From contig CAVSZK010000019.1 in assembly GCA_963732415.1 (NCBI GenBank), positions 496,001-560,000 of the forward strand: a stretch of 64,000 nucleotides of DNA, in the 5' to 3' direction. Each line of letters opens with the position of its first letter. Within the stretch, counting starts at the first letter, position 1. The notes under the pieces were generated by a model that was not told the origin of the DNA, made no database searches, and saw only the letters and a list, made by a program, of their open reading frames with translations. Origin of the DNA: RPQJ01 sp963732415. Lineage in GTDB: Bacteria > Pseudomonadota > Gammaproteobacteria > Steroidobacterales > Steroidobacteraceae. The translations under genes and the position numbers were made by a program. Below are positions 38,289-47,977 of this stretch, piece after piece.

Positions 38289-39563
38289 ATGCACACATTC
38301 ACTTACATTTTTCTGTTTTTTCTAGCCGCACACGTGGCCGTCCAACTCTGGCTGGCACGTCGCCAGGTCGCCCACGTAGCGGCAGCACGCTCGTCGGTGC
38401 CGCCGGCATTCGCCGGCGCAGTGACGCCCCAGGAGCACACAAAGGCAGCGGATTACACCGTTGCCAAGCAACGCCTCGGCATGCTGGAGGTTGCATTCGA
38501 TGCCTTGGTCCTGCTCTGGCTCAGCCTTGGCGGCGGCATCGCTCGCATCGAGTCCCTGGTCGGCATGCTGGGCGCCCCCCCGCTGGTCACTGGAACACTG
38601 CTGATCCTGGCAGTCTTTGGTTGGGTCTCCCTCTTGTCCCTGCCCTTCGGCATCTATCGCACCTTCTCGCTGGAGCAGCGATTCGGGTTCAATCACACCA
38701 CCCCCGCTGTCTATGCGGCTGATCTCGCAAAGGGATGGGCGCTCGGCCTGCTGCTGGGCGGGCTCGTCGCTGCGTGCGTGCTCTGGATCATGTCCGTGCT
38801 CGGCAATTCGTGGTGGCTCGGCGGCTGGCTCGCCTGGACAGTATTCACGCTGGTGCTCACCTGGGCCTGGCCACGATTGATCGCACCGCTGTTCAACAAG
38901 TTCACGCCGCTCGAAGATTCGACCCTCCGATCACGTATCGACGCGCTGCTGGAGCGCTGCGGCTTTCACGCCAGTGGCGTGTTCGTGATGGACGGGTCGC
39001 GTCGCTCCTCGCACGGCAATGCGTATTTCACCGGTCTGGGACGCGAGAAACGGATCGTGTTTTTCGATACGCTTGTTTCCCGCCTCGCTCCGCCGCAGAT
39101 CGAATCGGTTCTGGCGCACGAACTCGCGCACTTCCGCCTGCGGCACGTGCCGCAGCGAATCGTCGTCGGGGTACTCGCGAGCCTCGCCGGGTTCGCACTG
39201 CTGGGCTGGCTCGCCAGACACGCGTGGTTCTATACGTCCCTCGGGATCCCAGAGGCCAGCGATGCCGCGGCGTTGATCCTGTTCCTGCTGGTGGCGCCGG
39301 TCTTCATCTGGCCCCTCACGCCGGCCATGGCGGCATGGTCGAGGCGTCATGAATTCCAGGCCGACGAGTTTGCGGCCTTGCACAGCGACGCCCGCTCGCT
39401 TGCAGAGGCACTGGTCGCACTCTACAGGGACAACGCCAGCACGCTCACTCCAGACCCCGTGCACTCGGCCTTCTACGATTCGCACCCACCCCCGGCCGCT
39501 CGCATCGAGCGCCTGAACGCGCTGCTTGACGCAGCGTCGGCTGCCCCAGCCCGAGCATCGTGA
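38289..39563 (+). CDS. M48 family zinc peptidase (Ste24/HtpX-like)
   Basis: A 424-residue integral membrane metallopeptidase of the CAAX prenyl protease 1 type. Several N-terminal transmembrane helices precede FSLEQRFGFNHTTP. The zinc motif HELAH is in SVLAHELAHFRLRH, with a downstream Glu in RRHEFQADEFA. The ATG at 38289 (MHTFTYIF) gives the first helix directly. The gene is conserved between orn and rsgA in gammaproteobacteria, so its position near the repeat protein is not in itself evidence of a link. Confidence 0.92.
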   Translation: MHTFTYIFLFFLAAHVAVQLWLARRQVAHVAAARSSVPPAFAGAVTPQEHTKAADYTVAKQRLGMLEVAFDALVLLWLSLGGGIARIESLVGMLGAPPLVTGTLLILAVFGWVSLLSLPFGIYRTFSLEQRFGFNHTTPAVYAADLAKGWALGLLLGGLVAACVLWIMSVLGNSWWLGGWLAWTVFTLVLTWAWPRLIAPLFNKFTPLEDSTLRSRIDALLERCGFHASGVFVMDGSRRSSHGNAYFTGLGREKRIVFFDTLVSRLAPPQIESVLAHELAHFRLRHVPQRIVVGVLASLAGFALLGWLARHAWFYTSLGIPEASDAAALILFLLVAPVFIWPLTPAMAAWSRRHEFQADEFAALHSDARSLAEALVALYRDNASTLTPDPVHSAFYDSHPPPAARIERLNALLDAASAAPARAS

Positions 39564-40471
39564 GCATCCGGGAGGCCACCGGCTGCGTCATCGAGTCGTA
39601 CGGACGGCGTGTGGTGGTCGAGCTGGCGGACGGCGAAACGGTCACCTGCAACCTGCGTGGCCGCAAGCTCGACGTCGTTGCGGGGGACATGGTTCGCGTC
39701 GAGCAGCGCCAGGGCTCGGATGAACTTAGCGTGGTCGAGCGGCTTCCCCGGCGTAACCTGCTCAGCCGCAGCGACAGCCGGGGCATGGAGGAATCCATCG
39801 CCGCCAACCTCGACCAGCTCGGGATCGTCGTCGCGCCTGTCCCTGTCTCCGACCCGTTCATCGTGGACCGGTACGCCTCCGGCGCCGCCTATGCCGGTAT
39901 TTTGCCGCTGCTCATCGTGAACAAGGCAGACCTCCCGGCCGATGCCGGCGACCTGTCGTTTGTCGAGCCGCTGCGCGCGATAGGCTGCCCCGTGGCCACG
40001 GTTTCGGCGCGCACCGGCGCCGGCCTGGACGAACTCATAGAGCTGCTGCGCGGTCGAAGAACCCTGCTCGCCGGGCAATCCGGCGTTGGCAAGTCCTCGG
40101 TACTCAACGCACTGGCCGGAGACGCGATACGCACGATCGGGAGGCTCTCGGAACGCTCAGGCGAGGGCCGGCACACAACCGTGTCCTCGGCGATCGTGCG
40201 ACTGCCCTGGGGCGAACTGGCGGACTCACCGGGCGTGCGCGACTATGCGCCGCCGGTTGTGCCGCTCCGGGACGTGCAGCGCGGATTTCCCGAGCTGCAC
40301 GCCCTGGCCGCCGGTTGCCGGTTCCAGGACTGCCTCCACAATCGGGAGCCGCAGTGCGCCGTCCGCGCGGCCGTGGAGAACGGAGCCGTCGACTCGCGCA
40401 GGTACGAGAGCTATCGGCGCATGCTGAACCTGACCCGGCAGCTCGACGAGAAACGTGGATGGAGGTCCTGA
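39560..40471 (+). CDS. rsgA: Ribosome small subunit-dependent GTPase
   Basis: Circularly permuted GTPase for late 30S maturation, 303 residues. An N-terminal OB domain is followed by permuted G motifs: NKAD (G4), SARTG (G5), then GQSGVGKSSVLN (G1) and DSPG (G3). The C-terminal zinc knuckle is CRFQDCLHNREPQC. The GTG at 39560 overlaps the M48 stop by 4 nt. Confidence 0.96.
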   Translation: MSIREATGCVIESYGRRVVVELADGETVTCNLRGRKLDVVAGDMVRVEQRQGSDELSVVERLPRRNLLSRSDSRGMEESIAANLDQLGIVVAPVPVSDPFIVDRYASGAAYAGILPLLIVNKADLPADAGDLSFVEPLRAIGCPVATVSARTGAGLDELIELLRGRRTLLAGQSGVGKSSVLNALAGDAIRTIGRLSERSGEGRHTTVSSAIVRLPWGELADSPGVRDYAPPVVPLRDVQRGFPELHALAAGCRFQDCLHNREPQCAVRAAVENGAVDSRRYESYRRMLNLTRQLDEKRGWRS

Positions 40472-40634
40472 GCCGACTAGATACCAGGCCCGTCAATAGG
40501 TAACAGCCACTGCCTGCCCTGGGGGCCGCAACCGCGCAAGGCCGACCCCGCCACGACCGCACGGGGCTGGTATGCTGCTGCACTGCAAGGTAGATTCGAC
40601 CGGGTAACCGGAAAGAGCAAGAGGAGACAAGCGC

Positions 40635-41384
40635 GTGCGCAGAATCATCGTGGGCGTAAAACGCGTCGTGGACTACAACGTCCGGGTCCGGGTCAAGCCG
40701 GACAACTCGGGCGTGATCACCGAAGGCGTGAAGATGAGCATCAACCCGTTCGACGAGATAGCTCTCGAGGAGGCGCTGCGCATCAAGGAGCGCGGCCTCG
40801 CGGACGAGGTAGTCGCAGTCGGCATCGGCCCGTCGGACGCCCAGCAGCAGCTGCGCACGGCGCTTGCAATGGGTGCCGACCGAGCGGTGCTGGTACAGGC
40901 CGACACGGTCGTCCCACCTCTGGCAGTCGCGCGGATCTTCCACAAGCTGATCGAGAAAGAGCAGCCGTTCCTGGTGCTTCTCGGCAAGCAGGCCATCGAC
41001 GATGACAACGGCCAGACCGCACAGATGCTCGCCGGAATCTGGGACCGTCCACAGGCCGTATCCTGCTCGAAGATCGAGATCGCGGACGGCAAGGCAACCG
41101 TTACCCGCGAAGTGGATGCCGGCCTCGAGGTCCTCGAAATCGACCTGCCCGCGGTGATGAGTGTCGACCTGCGCCTGAACGAGCCGCGCTACGTAAAGCT
41201 GCCGGACATCATGAAGGCCAAGAAGAAGCCGCTGGACACTCTCGGACTGGCCGAATTCGGCATGGGTGAGGCATCGGCGTTCACCACGGTAAAGGTCGAA
41301 CCGCCGCCGCAGCGCCAGAAGGGCGTCATGGTCAAAGACGTTGCCGAACTGGTCGACGCGCTCAAGAAGAAGGGGTTGGTGTGA
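40635..41384 (+). CDS. etfB: Electron transfer flavoprotein beta subunit
   Basis: Passes electrons from acyl-CoA and related dehydrogenases to ETF:quinone oxidoreductase, as a dimer with EtfA. It has 249 residues, with MSINPFDEIALEEALRIKE and the ETF-beta signature VDLRLNEPRYVKLPDIMKAKKK. The GTG start at 40635 follows AGAGGAGA. An extended -10 (TGGTATGCT, 40568-40576) lies upstream, without a clear -35. Its stop shares one base with the etfA start. Confidence 0.96.
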   Translation: MRRIIVGVKRVVDYNVRVRVKPDNSGVITEGVKMSINPFDEIALEEALRIKERGLADEVVAVGIGPSDAQQQLRTALAMGADRAVLVQADTVVPPLAVARIFHKLIEKEQPFLVLLGKQAIDDDNGQTAQMLAGIWDRPQAVSCSKIEIADGKATVTREVDAGLEVLEIDLPAVMSVDLRLNEPRYVKLPDIMKAKKKPLDTLGLAEFGMGEASAFTTVKVEPPPQRQKGVMVKDVAELVDALKKKGLV

Positions 41385-42325
41385 TGAGCAAGATCCTTGT
41401 CGTTGCAGAACATGACGGTGCCAGGCTCAATCCCAGCACGCTTAAGTGCGTGTGCTGCGCCTCGAAGGTCCCGGACGCGACGGTCGACGTACTGGTGCTG
41501 GCCACCGACTCCGCGGCCGTTGCAGCAGAGGCCGCGACCATAGCCGGCGTCGGCAGGGTGCTGGCCGTCGATAATCCCGCCAATGCCGAAGGCCTTGCCG
41601 CAATACTCGCGCCGCAGGTCGCCAAGCTCGCCGGCGAATACACCCACGTCTTTGGTCCGTCCACAACCTTCGGCAAGGACCTGATGCCGCGCGTCGCAGC
41701 GTTGCTCGGTGTCGGCCAGGTGAGCGACGTGATGGCCGTCGAAGGCCCCCACCGCTTCAAGCGCCCGGTATACGCCGGCAACGCGCTCCTGACGCTGGAT
41801 GTGCCGGCTGCAGAAAAAGTGGTTGCGACGGTGCGCGTCGCGTCGTTCGAGGCCGCCCCGACCGGCGGCAGCGCCGCCGTTGCCAAGGTCGACCCTGGTG
41901 TCGCACTGCCGACGCACACACGCTTCGTATCGCGATCCGGCGCCACGACGGGCCGGCCGGACCTGCAATCCGCAGCGCGTGTCGTTGCTGGCGGCCGGGC
42001 TCTGGGCAGCGCAGACGGCTTCAAGCTGATCTACGCGCTTGCCGACAAGCTCGGCGCAGCGGTCGGTGCCTCGCGCGCGGCGGTGGACGCTGGCTACGTC
42101 CCGAACGACCTGCAGGTCGGGCAGACCGGCAAGATCATCGCGCCGGAGCTGTACATCGGCATCGGGATTTCGGGCGCGATCCAGCACATGACCGGCATCA
42201 AGGACGCGCGCACCATCGTCGCCATCAACAAGGACGGTGAGGCGCCGATTTTCGAGGCAGCCGACATCGGCCTGGTGGGCGACCTGTTCACGATCGTGCC
42301 GGAACTCGAGAAGCAGCTCGGCTGA
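41384..42325 (+). CDS. etfA: Electron transfer flavoprotein alpha subunit
   Basis: FAD-binding partner of EtfB, 313 residues. The C-terminal FAD signature YIGIGISGAIQHMTGIKDA and VAINKDGEAPIFEAADIGLVGD are intact. The ATG at 41384 overlaps the etfB stop by one base (TGATG). A strong hairpin follows the gene. Confidence 0.96.
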   Translation: MSKILVVAEHDGARLNPSTLKCVCCASKVPDATVDVLVLATDSAAVAAEAATIAGVGRVLAVDNPANAEGLAAILAPQVAKLAGEYTHVFGPSTTFGKDLMPRVAALLGVGQVSDVMAVEGPHRFKRPVYAGNALLTLDVPAAEKVVATVRVASFEAAPTGGSAAVAKVDPGVALPTHTRFVSRSGATTGRPDLQSAARVVAGGRALGSADGFKLIYALADKLGAAVGASRAAVDAGYVPNDLQVGQTGKIIAPELYIGIGISGAIQHMTGIKDARTIVAINKDGEAPIFEAADIGLVGDLFTIVPELEKQLG

Positions 42326-42332
42326 AAGAACC

Positions 42333-42363
42333 GAGGCGGGCCATTGCGGCCCGCCTCATTCTT
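42333..42363 (+). terminator. Hairpin terminator after etfA
   Basis: GAGGCGGGCC, loop ATTGC, GGCCCGCCTC, then ATTCTT. The 10-bp stem is perfect and the T-tract short. It may also serve the convergent peroxiredoxin gene. Confidence 0.8.
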
Positions 42364-42405
42364 GATCGCATGACCGGGGTGGTACGAAACCGCCCCGTGC
42401 GTGCG

Positions 42406-42888
42406 TCAGAGCTGGCCGAGCACGTACTCGGCGCTGGACACCTTGAACTCGCCCGGCCCTTCGACGAACAGGCCGGCTACTGTGCCATCCTTGACCACGA
42501 CGGCGAAGCGCTGGCCTCGCACACCCATGCCGAATCCGGAGGCGTCGAAATCGAGGCCCAGTGCCCGGGCGTAGTCGCCGTTACCGTCGGCGAGCATCAG
42601 AACCTTGTCCTCGACCGCCGATGACTTACCCCAGGCTTTCATCACGAACACGTCGTTCACGGCCATACAGGCGATGGTGTCGATGCCCTTGGCCTTGAAA
42701 TCTGCCGCCAGCTCCACGAAGCCAGGCAGGTGCCTCGCGTCGCAGGTCGGCGTGAACGCGCCCGGGACCGAGACCAGCACCACGGTCTTGCCGCCAAACA
42801 GCTGCTCAGTCGTGATCTTCTGTGGGCCGTCCGGGCCGGGGAATGCAAACGTGCCCGCGGGCATCTTGTCGCCAACCTTGATCGTCAT
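42406..42888 (-). CDS. Peroxiredoxin, Prx5 type
   Basis: A 160-residue thiol peroxidase reducing H2O2 and organic peroxides. The peroxidatic Cys is in GAFTPTCDARHLPGF (about Cys49). No second Cys is placed for an obvious intramolecular disulfide apart from one in IACMAVND, so a 1-Cys or glutaredoxin-dependent mechanism is possible. It is 39 nt downstream of the DAHP synthase gene. Confidence 0.93.
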   Translation of the reverse strand: MTIKVGDKMPAGTFAFPGPDGPQKITTEQLFGGKTVVLVSVPGAFTPTCDARHLPGFVELAADFKAKGIDTIACMAVNDVFVMKAWGKSSAVEDKVLMLADGNGDYARALGLDFDASGFGMGVRGQRFAVVVKDGTVAGLFVEGPGEFKVSSAEYVLGQL

Positions 42889-42927
42889 GTGCTGGTCCTC
42901 CCGGAACCATGAAACGAGGTACGGATA

Positions 42928-44013
42928 TTAGCAGCCGCCCGCGGATGCCTGCACGAACCGCGGGGCATCGGTCAGCCGCGCGTCCAGCGACAACAGCACT
43001 TCTTCGGTGGTCTCCCAGTCGATGCACGCGTCCGTAACTGACACGCCGTACTGCAACTGGCTGAGGTCTGCTGGAATCGGCTGACTGCCCCAGCACAGGT
43101 TGCTCTCGAGCATCAGCCCGACGATGGAGCTGTTGCCCTCGTGGATCTGGTTGCCGAGGTTCTCGGCCACCAGCGGCTGCAGGCCGGGGTCCTTGGTCGA
43201 ATTGCCGTGGCTGCAGTCGATGACGATGCTGGTCGGCAGACCCGCCTTTTCGAGTTCCCGCTCACAGAGCGCGATACTGACCGAATCGTAGTTGGTGCGC
43301 CCTCCGCCGCCGCGCAGCACGATGTGCCCGTAGCGATTCCCACGCGTACGGAACACCGCCGACTGGCCGCGCTGGGTGATCCCGAGAAAGTGATGAGGAT
43401 GCCGCGCGGACTGCAGCGCGTTGATGGCGACCGACAGCGATCCGTCAGTCCCGTTCTTGAAGCCGACGGGCGTAGACAGGCCGCTGGCCATCTCGCGATG
43501 CGTCTGCGATTCCGTGGTGCGGGCGCCGATGGCCGTCCACGTCACGAGCTCCGACAGGTACTGAGGCATGATCGGGTCCAGTGCCTCGGTCGCCGCCGGA
43601 ATCCCGTTCTCGGCGAGAAACAGCAGCAGCTCGCGCGCCTGGCCGATCCCCTTTTCGATGTGGAACGAGTCATCCATGTCCGGATCGTTGATAAGTCCCT
43701 TCCAGCCGACCGTGGTGCGCGGCTTCTCGAAGTACACGCGCATCAGCAGCAGCATGGTGCCAGCCACTCGCGCGGCAAGGTCGCGCAGCCGCAACGCGTA
43801 TTCGCGCGCTGCCGCCATGTCGTGGATCGAACACGGGCCGACAACGACGAAAATCCTCGGGTCCGTGAGGTCCAGGATCCTGCGCACGGCTTCCCGACTG
43901 CTGTAGACGAACTCCTCCGACTCAGCCGGCAGCGGCAGCGCTTGCTTGACTTCTTCGGGCGTCGGCAGGATCTCGCTCGATAGGACGTTGATGTTCTGCA
44001 GGCGTTCTTTCAT
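42928..44013 (-). CDS. 3-deoxy-7-phosphoheptulonate synthase, class I
   Basis: First step of the shikimate pathway (PEP plus erythrose-4-phosphate). It has 361 residues with the AroF/G/H signature VVGPCSIHDMAAA, the substrate region VGFKNGTDGSL and metal residues in DCSHGNS. Feedback type (Phe, Tyr or Trp) cannot be read with certainty, so no letter is assigned. Confidence 0.95.
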   Translation of the reverse strand: MKERLQNINVLSSEILPTPEEVKQALPLPAESEEFVYSSREAVRRILDLTDPRIFVVVGPCSIHDMAAAREYALRLRDLAARVAGTMLLLMRVYFEKPRTTVGWKGLINDPDMDDSFHIEKGIGQARELLLFLAENGIPAATEALDPIMPQYLSELVTWTAIGARTTESQTHREMASGLSTPVGFKNGTDGSLSVAINALQSARHPHHFLGITQRGQSAVFRTRGNRYGHIVLRGGGGRTNYDSVSIALCERELEKAGLPTSIVIDCSHGNSTKDPGLQPLVAENLGNQIHEGNSSIVGLMLESNLCWGSQPIPADLSQLQYGVSVTDACIDWETTEEVLLSLDARLTDAPRFVQASAGGC

Positions 44014-44156
44014 TGCGCGTTCAGTGTCTGGGGCCTTGGGGAGGTCAGGCGGCCTGCTGGCCGGGAGCGGGCGCTATCTTACACAGCCACGGCGGCGCTG
44101 ATGCGTCGGCGACGATACGGCTGGCCCCTCGACAGCCGTTGTGTTGTGCCGCGTCG

Positions 44157-44930
44157 CTACGGGAAGGCCCAGGCCGGCACGTTCTTCCAGCCTTTGAGCA
44201 GTTCCTTGTCCAGCGGGCGCCAGTGCGGCTCAAAGGACCCCACGAGCTTCCAGAATGCCGCCGAGTGGTTCATGTGACGCCGATGGCAGAGCTCGTGGAC
44301 CATCAGGTAACGCACGACCTCTGGCCGCTGGAACGCCAGGCAGACGTTCAGGCTCACCGTACCCGCAGATGAACAGCTTCCCCAGCGTGTCCGCTGGCGG
44401 CGCAGGATCATTCGCCCATAGTCGAGCCCGGTTTCTGCCGACACCGCGTCGAGACGCTCGCGCAGGTGGCTTTCGGCCTCCCGGGCAAGCCAGCGCAGCA
44501 GCGCGCGACCCACCTGCGCGTCAGTCCCGTGCGGGGTCCTGACCCTGAGCACCCCGCCGCCGCTATCGGTCACCGACAACCGGGACGACCGAACGTATTG
44601 GACGGTCCAGCGCTTCGCGAGCAGTTCCAGTTCCACGTCAGCCGGGCACCGATCCACCGCACGTGGAGCGTCAACCGCAAGTTCGCGCAGGCGTCGCTCC
44701 GCCCAATCCCGGTGCGTGGCGACGAATCGCTCCACCGCCGGAATCCCGGTTCCCGGCGGAACCACGACCTCGACCCGCCCGCCCGGCGACACGCGCATCG
44801 ACAGGCGACGCGCCTTGCGGCTGATCCGCACGTGCCAGCCCGAGGACGTGTCCCGTGATGGCCACAGGCCAAGCTGCAGCGGATCACCAACCTGCTGCCC
44901 CACGCCGCTTCGCCGTCGCACGGTGCCCAT
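44157..44930 (-). CDS. YgjP-like (DUF45) metallopeptidase
   Basis: A 257-residue predicted zinc peptidase of the YgjP/WLM group. The motif HELCH is at about 212-216, with His in HMNHSAAFW downstream, and RRQRTRWGSCSSAG is the family signature. The substrate is unknown. It begins 3 nt after the second permease of the ABC operon and is probably its last gene. The first 30 residues are not conserved-looking and the true start could be later. Confidence 0.88.
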   Translation of the reverse strand: MGTVRRRSGVGQQVGDPLQLGLWPSRDTSSGWHVRISRKARRLSMRVSPGGRVEVVVPPGTGIPAVERFVATHRDWAERRLRELAVDAPRAVDRCPADVELELLAKRWTVQYVRSSRLSVTDSGGGVLRVRTPHGTDAQVGRALLRWLAREAESHLRERLDAVSAETGLDYGRMILRRQRTRWGSCSSAGTVSLNVCLAFQRPEVVRYLMVHELCHRRHMNHSAAFWKLVGSFEPHWRPLDKELLKGWKNVPAWAFP

Positions 44931-44933
44931 GCC

Positions 44934-46124
44934 CTAGAGTTCCCGCAGCCCGACTGTCACCGGCAGCCGCGCGGCCCGCAGTCCGGGAAGCAGACCGCCG
45001 AACAGGCCGAGCATCAGCGCGTAGACCAGGCCAGTCACGAGCAACCGCGGGGTCACGGTGAATGCAAACGCGATCTGGCTAAAGCTGGCCCAGTTGAGCG
45101 TCGAGGCCTGGTACCCGTTCAAGCCGAAATACACCAGTGCGCCGCCGACCACGCCGCCGAGCAGTCCGAGTACGGCAGCCTCGAGGAGTACGGACACCAC
45201 CACCGGCGTGGCTCCGAAGCCGAGCGCGCGCAGCGTCGCGATCTCGCGTGTGCGCGACGAGACGGCCGAATACATCGTGTTGAGCGCCGCAAACACCGCG
45301 CCCACGCCCATCAGCAGTGCGATCGTGGAGCCAACGTAATTGATCAGCGTGACAAGGATGCGTGACTGGTCGGCGTAGAACTCCTTCTCGGCACGGGCCG
45401 CCGCGTTGACCCGTGGATCGCCTTCGAGAGCTCCCTTGAGCGTCGCCAGCGCCGCGGGTGACGTGAGCCGCGCCCGTACGACCTGGACCGAGTTGCCTCG
45501 CCTGTACACGCCCTGCAGCACGCTCAGGTCCGTCCACACCTCGGACTCGGACACGCTGCCACCGGATTCGAAAACGCCCACGACGTGCCACTCGTGCGAA
45601 CCCCAGGTGACCTTGCGGCCGAGATCTACGTTCCCAAACTGCGAGAACGCGCCCCGGCCGACGATGACCTCGTCCTTGCCCGGCTCGAACATCCGCCCGG
45701 CAGTGATACGGAAGCCGCTGCGGACGTCCACGGCACGCCCGGTCACGCCACGAAACGGCACGTTGGCCGACGTGCCAGTGCTTCGCATCGGCAGGTCGAC
45801 GATCGTGTAGAACTCCGGCGACGCCACCGGCCCCTGGTCATCACGCAGGATCCCGGGCGCAGAGACGATGACCGCGACCTGCTCGCGGTCGAAGGCACTC
45901 GAGAGTTCGTCGCCCGAACCGCCGCGCAGGATGATCGCGACGTCGTCGCTGCCCGACAGGTCGAGTGCCGCGCGAAATCCCTGGCCCATCGACAACAGCG
46001 ACACCAGCACTGCAACCACTCCGCCGATGCCGACGACCGCGACCAGCGACGTCCCTATCCGCTGCGGGAGGTTGCGCAGGTTCATCGTGGTGATGACGAC
46101 GAGCTGGTTCAGTAGCCTGGACAT
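44934..46124 (-). CDS. MacB/LolC-type ABC transporter permease (second)
   Basis: A 396-residue FtsX-superfamily permease. An N-terminal helix (about 22-45) is followed by a large periplasmic MacB-PCD-like domain and three C-terminal transmembrane helices. SRTREIATLRALGFG is the coupling region. It pairs with the permease at 46132-47292. The substrate is not evident; lipoprotein, peptide or drug export are family possibilities. Confidence 0.9.
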   Translation of the reverse strand: MSRLLNQLVVITTMNLRNLPQRIGTSLVAVVGIGGVVAVLVSLLSMGQGFRAALDLSGSDDVAIILRGGSGDELSSAFDREQVAVIVSAPGILRDDQGPVASPEFYTIVDLPMRSTGTSANVPFRGVTGRAVDVRSGFRITAGRMFEPGKDEVIVGRGAFSQFGNVDLGRKVTWGSHEWHVVGVFESGGSVSESEVWTDLSVLQGVYRRGNSVQVVRARLTSPAALATLKGALEGDPRVNAAARAEKEFYADQSRILVTLINYVGSTIALLMGVGAVFAALNTMYSAVSSRTREIATLRALGFGATPVVVSVLLEAAVLGLLGGVVGGALVYFGLNGYQASTLNWASFSQIAFAFTVTPRLLVTGLVYALMLGLFGGLLPGLRAARLPVTVGLREL

Positions 46125-46131
46125 GTCCTGC

Positions 46132-47292
46132 TCAGTCGCGCCGCAGCGCCTCGACTATCCGCAGCCGCATGGCCTGCAGCGCCGGTATCGCACCCGCGGC
46201 CAGTCCAAGCGCCGCTATCCATGTGCAACCCCTCAGCACCGCGTCCCATTGCAGGCTGAATCCGGGCAGGTACTGCCGGAACACCGGCTCGAACTGCACG
46301 CCCATCCACCAGGCGGCCGCGAGCCCCAGCACGCCGCCGATCACGGTCACCAGCATCGACTCCGCCAGTACCATGCCGAGCACGCTGGTGCTGGAAAACC
46401 CCAATGTCTTCAAGACCCCGATCTCGTTGGTGCGCTCACGGACCGACTGCGCCATCGTGTTCGCCGTGACGATCAGCATGGTAAAGAACACTGCAGTGAC
46501 GATCGCGTCGAGGATCTTGCCGATGTTGCCGACCTGGTTGACGAACGACTGCGCCATCGCGCGCTCGGACGAGGTCTTGGTCTCGGCGGGAGAATTCGCG
46601 AACAGCAGGTCGATCTGCCTGGACACGGACTGCGCAAGTTCCGGGTCACGCACCTGGACCAGGTACCAGCCCACGAGGCCCTTGCCAAATGCCTTGGCCT
46701 CCTCGAAGTATTCCTGGTGCATGACGATGTTGCGCGTATCGCCGCCCTCCGGAACATCGAAAATCGCGCGTACGGTGACCGGCCACACGTAGGTGCCATC
46801 TTTGTTGCGCCAGATCGCCGAATTGAGCGGCACCGCATCGCCGGGCTTCCAGCCGTACAGGTCCGCTAGCGCACGACCGACCATTATCCCCGAGCGGTCC
46901 GCGACCCATGCCTGCTTCTGGTCCTCCGGCACGACCCACTCGGGGTACATGCGCAGCAGCGCCTCTGGTTTCACCGGAAATGCCGGGATCTGGTTGCGCT
47001 CGTCCTGGTACCACGCTCCGAACCAGGTCTGCGGCGACACCTCGACCACGCCGTCCACGCTACGTATCCGGTTCTCATAGCTCGCGGGCAACAGCTGCGT
47101 GAACGACACCTTGTGCATGGTGAGCAGCCGGTCGGCGCCCGCGACGTTAACGCCCGCCTCGAACGCGTGACGCATCGACTGCGCGAGGCCGAACAGCAGG
47201 AACGCAATGACGATCGAGGCGATCGTGAAGAATGTGCGCAGCTTCTTGCGGCGCAGGCTCGCGGCGAGCAGCGGGACGTACTTGCCGATCAC
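46132..47292 (-). CDS. MacB/LolC-type ABC transporter permease (first)
   Basis: A 386-residue FtsX-superfamily permease with the same layout: an N-terminal helix after LRRKKLRTFFTIASI, a periplasmic domain, and C-terminal helices after RERTNEIGVLKTLGFS. Its start overlaps the ATPase gene stop by 4 nt. The two permeases are distinct sequences, suggesting a heterodimeric transporter. Confidence 0.9.
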   Translation of the reverse strand: MIGKYVPLLAASLRRKKLRTFFTIASIVIAFLLFGLAQSMRHAFEAGVNVAGADRLLTMHKVSFTQLLPASYENRIRSVDGVVEVSPQTWFGAWYQDERNQIPAFPVKPEALLRMYPEWVVPEDQKQAWVADRSGIMVGRALADLYGWKPGDAVPLNSAIWRNKDGTYVWPVTVRAIFDVPEGGDTRNIVMHQEYFEEAKAFGKGLVGWYLVQVRDPELAQSVSRQIDLLFANSPAETKTSSERAMAQSFVNQVGNIGKILDAIVTAVFFTMLIVTANTMAQSVRERTNEIGVLKTLGFSSTSVLGMVLAESMLVTVIGGVLGLAAAWWMGVQFEPVFRQYLPGFSLQWDAVLRGCTWIAALGLAAGAIPALQAMRLRIVEALRRD

Positions 47293-47975
47293 GTCGCGTC
47301 TTCCCTCAACAAACCCTTGTCGAGGTGAATCGTACGGTGCGAGCGCTCCGCCGCATGCGGGTCGTGGGTGACCATGATGATGGTCTTCCCGTACTCGCGG
47401 TTCAGCGCCTGCAGCAGGTCGAGAATCTCGTCGCCCGACTTGCGGTCGAGATCGCCGGTCGGCTCGTCACACAGCAGCAATGTCGGGTCGGTAACGATTG
47501 CACGCGCGATGCCCACACGCTGCTCCTGCCCGCCCGAGAGTTCGCGCGGCCGGTGCTTCGCGCGGTCCGATAATCCGACCAGCTTGAGCGCCGCTGCAAC
47601 CCTCCGCGCACGCTGTCCGCGGTCCAGGTCCTTGAGCAGCAGCGGCAACTCGACATTGCGTTCCGCGGTCAACACCGGCAACAGGTTGTACATCTGGAAC
47701 ACGAACCCGACGTGGTCCGCCCGCCAGCGCGTCAGGGCAGCATCAGTCAGCTGGTCGACTCGCAGCCCATCGACCTCGAGCTCGCCAGCGTTCGGGCGGT
47801 CGATGCCGCCAATCAGGTTCAACAGTGTCGACTTGCCCGAGCCCGACGGACCCATCAGCGCGACGAAGTCGCCCGCCTCGATATCGAGCGACAGCCCGTC
47901 GAGCACGCGCACGACCTCGACCCCGCGACGGTACTCCTTGACGAGATCGCGGATCCGGACAATCGGTTGGCCCAC
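47289..47975 (-). CDS. ABC transporter ATP-binding protein (LolD/MacB-type)
   Basis: A 228-residue ATPase. Walker A is GPSGSGKSTLL (about 42-52), the Q-loop region FQMYNLLP, the signature LSGGQEQRVGIARA, and Walker B LLLCDEPTGDLD. It lies 2 nt after the membrane-fusion gene and overlaps the first permease gene. Confidence 0.95.
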   Translation of the reverse strand: MGQPIVRIRDLVKEYRRGVEVVRVLDGLSLDIEAGDFVALMGPSGSGKSTLLNLIGGIDRPNAGELEVDGLRVDQLTDAALTRWRADHVGFVFQMYNLLPVLTAERNVELPLLLKDLDRGQRARRVAAALKLVGLSDRAKHRPRELSGGQEQRVGIARAIVTDPTLLLCDEPTGDLDRKSGDEILDLLQALNREYGKTIIMVTHDPHAAERSHRTIHLDKGLLREDAT

Positions 47976-47977
47976 GC

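Noticed and set aside
38289..39563. The Ste24-type protease as the processing enzyme for the repeat protein
   Set aside because: It sits in the conserved orn-M48-rsgA neighbourhood seen in many gammaproteobacteria that would not be expected to carry this repeat protein, so proximity is not evidence of a link.
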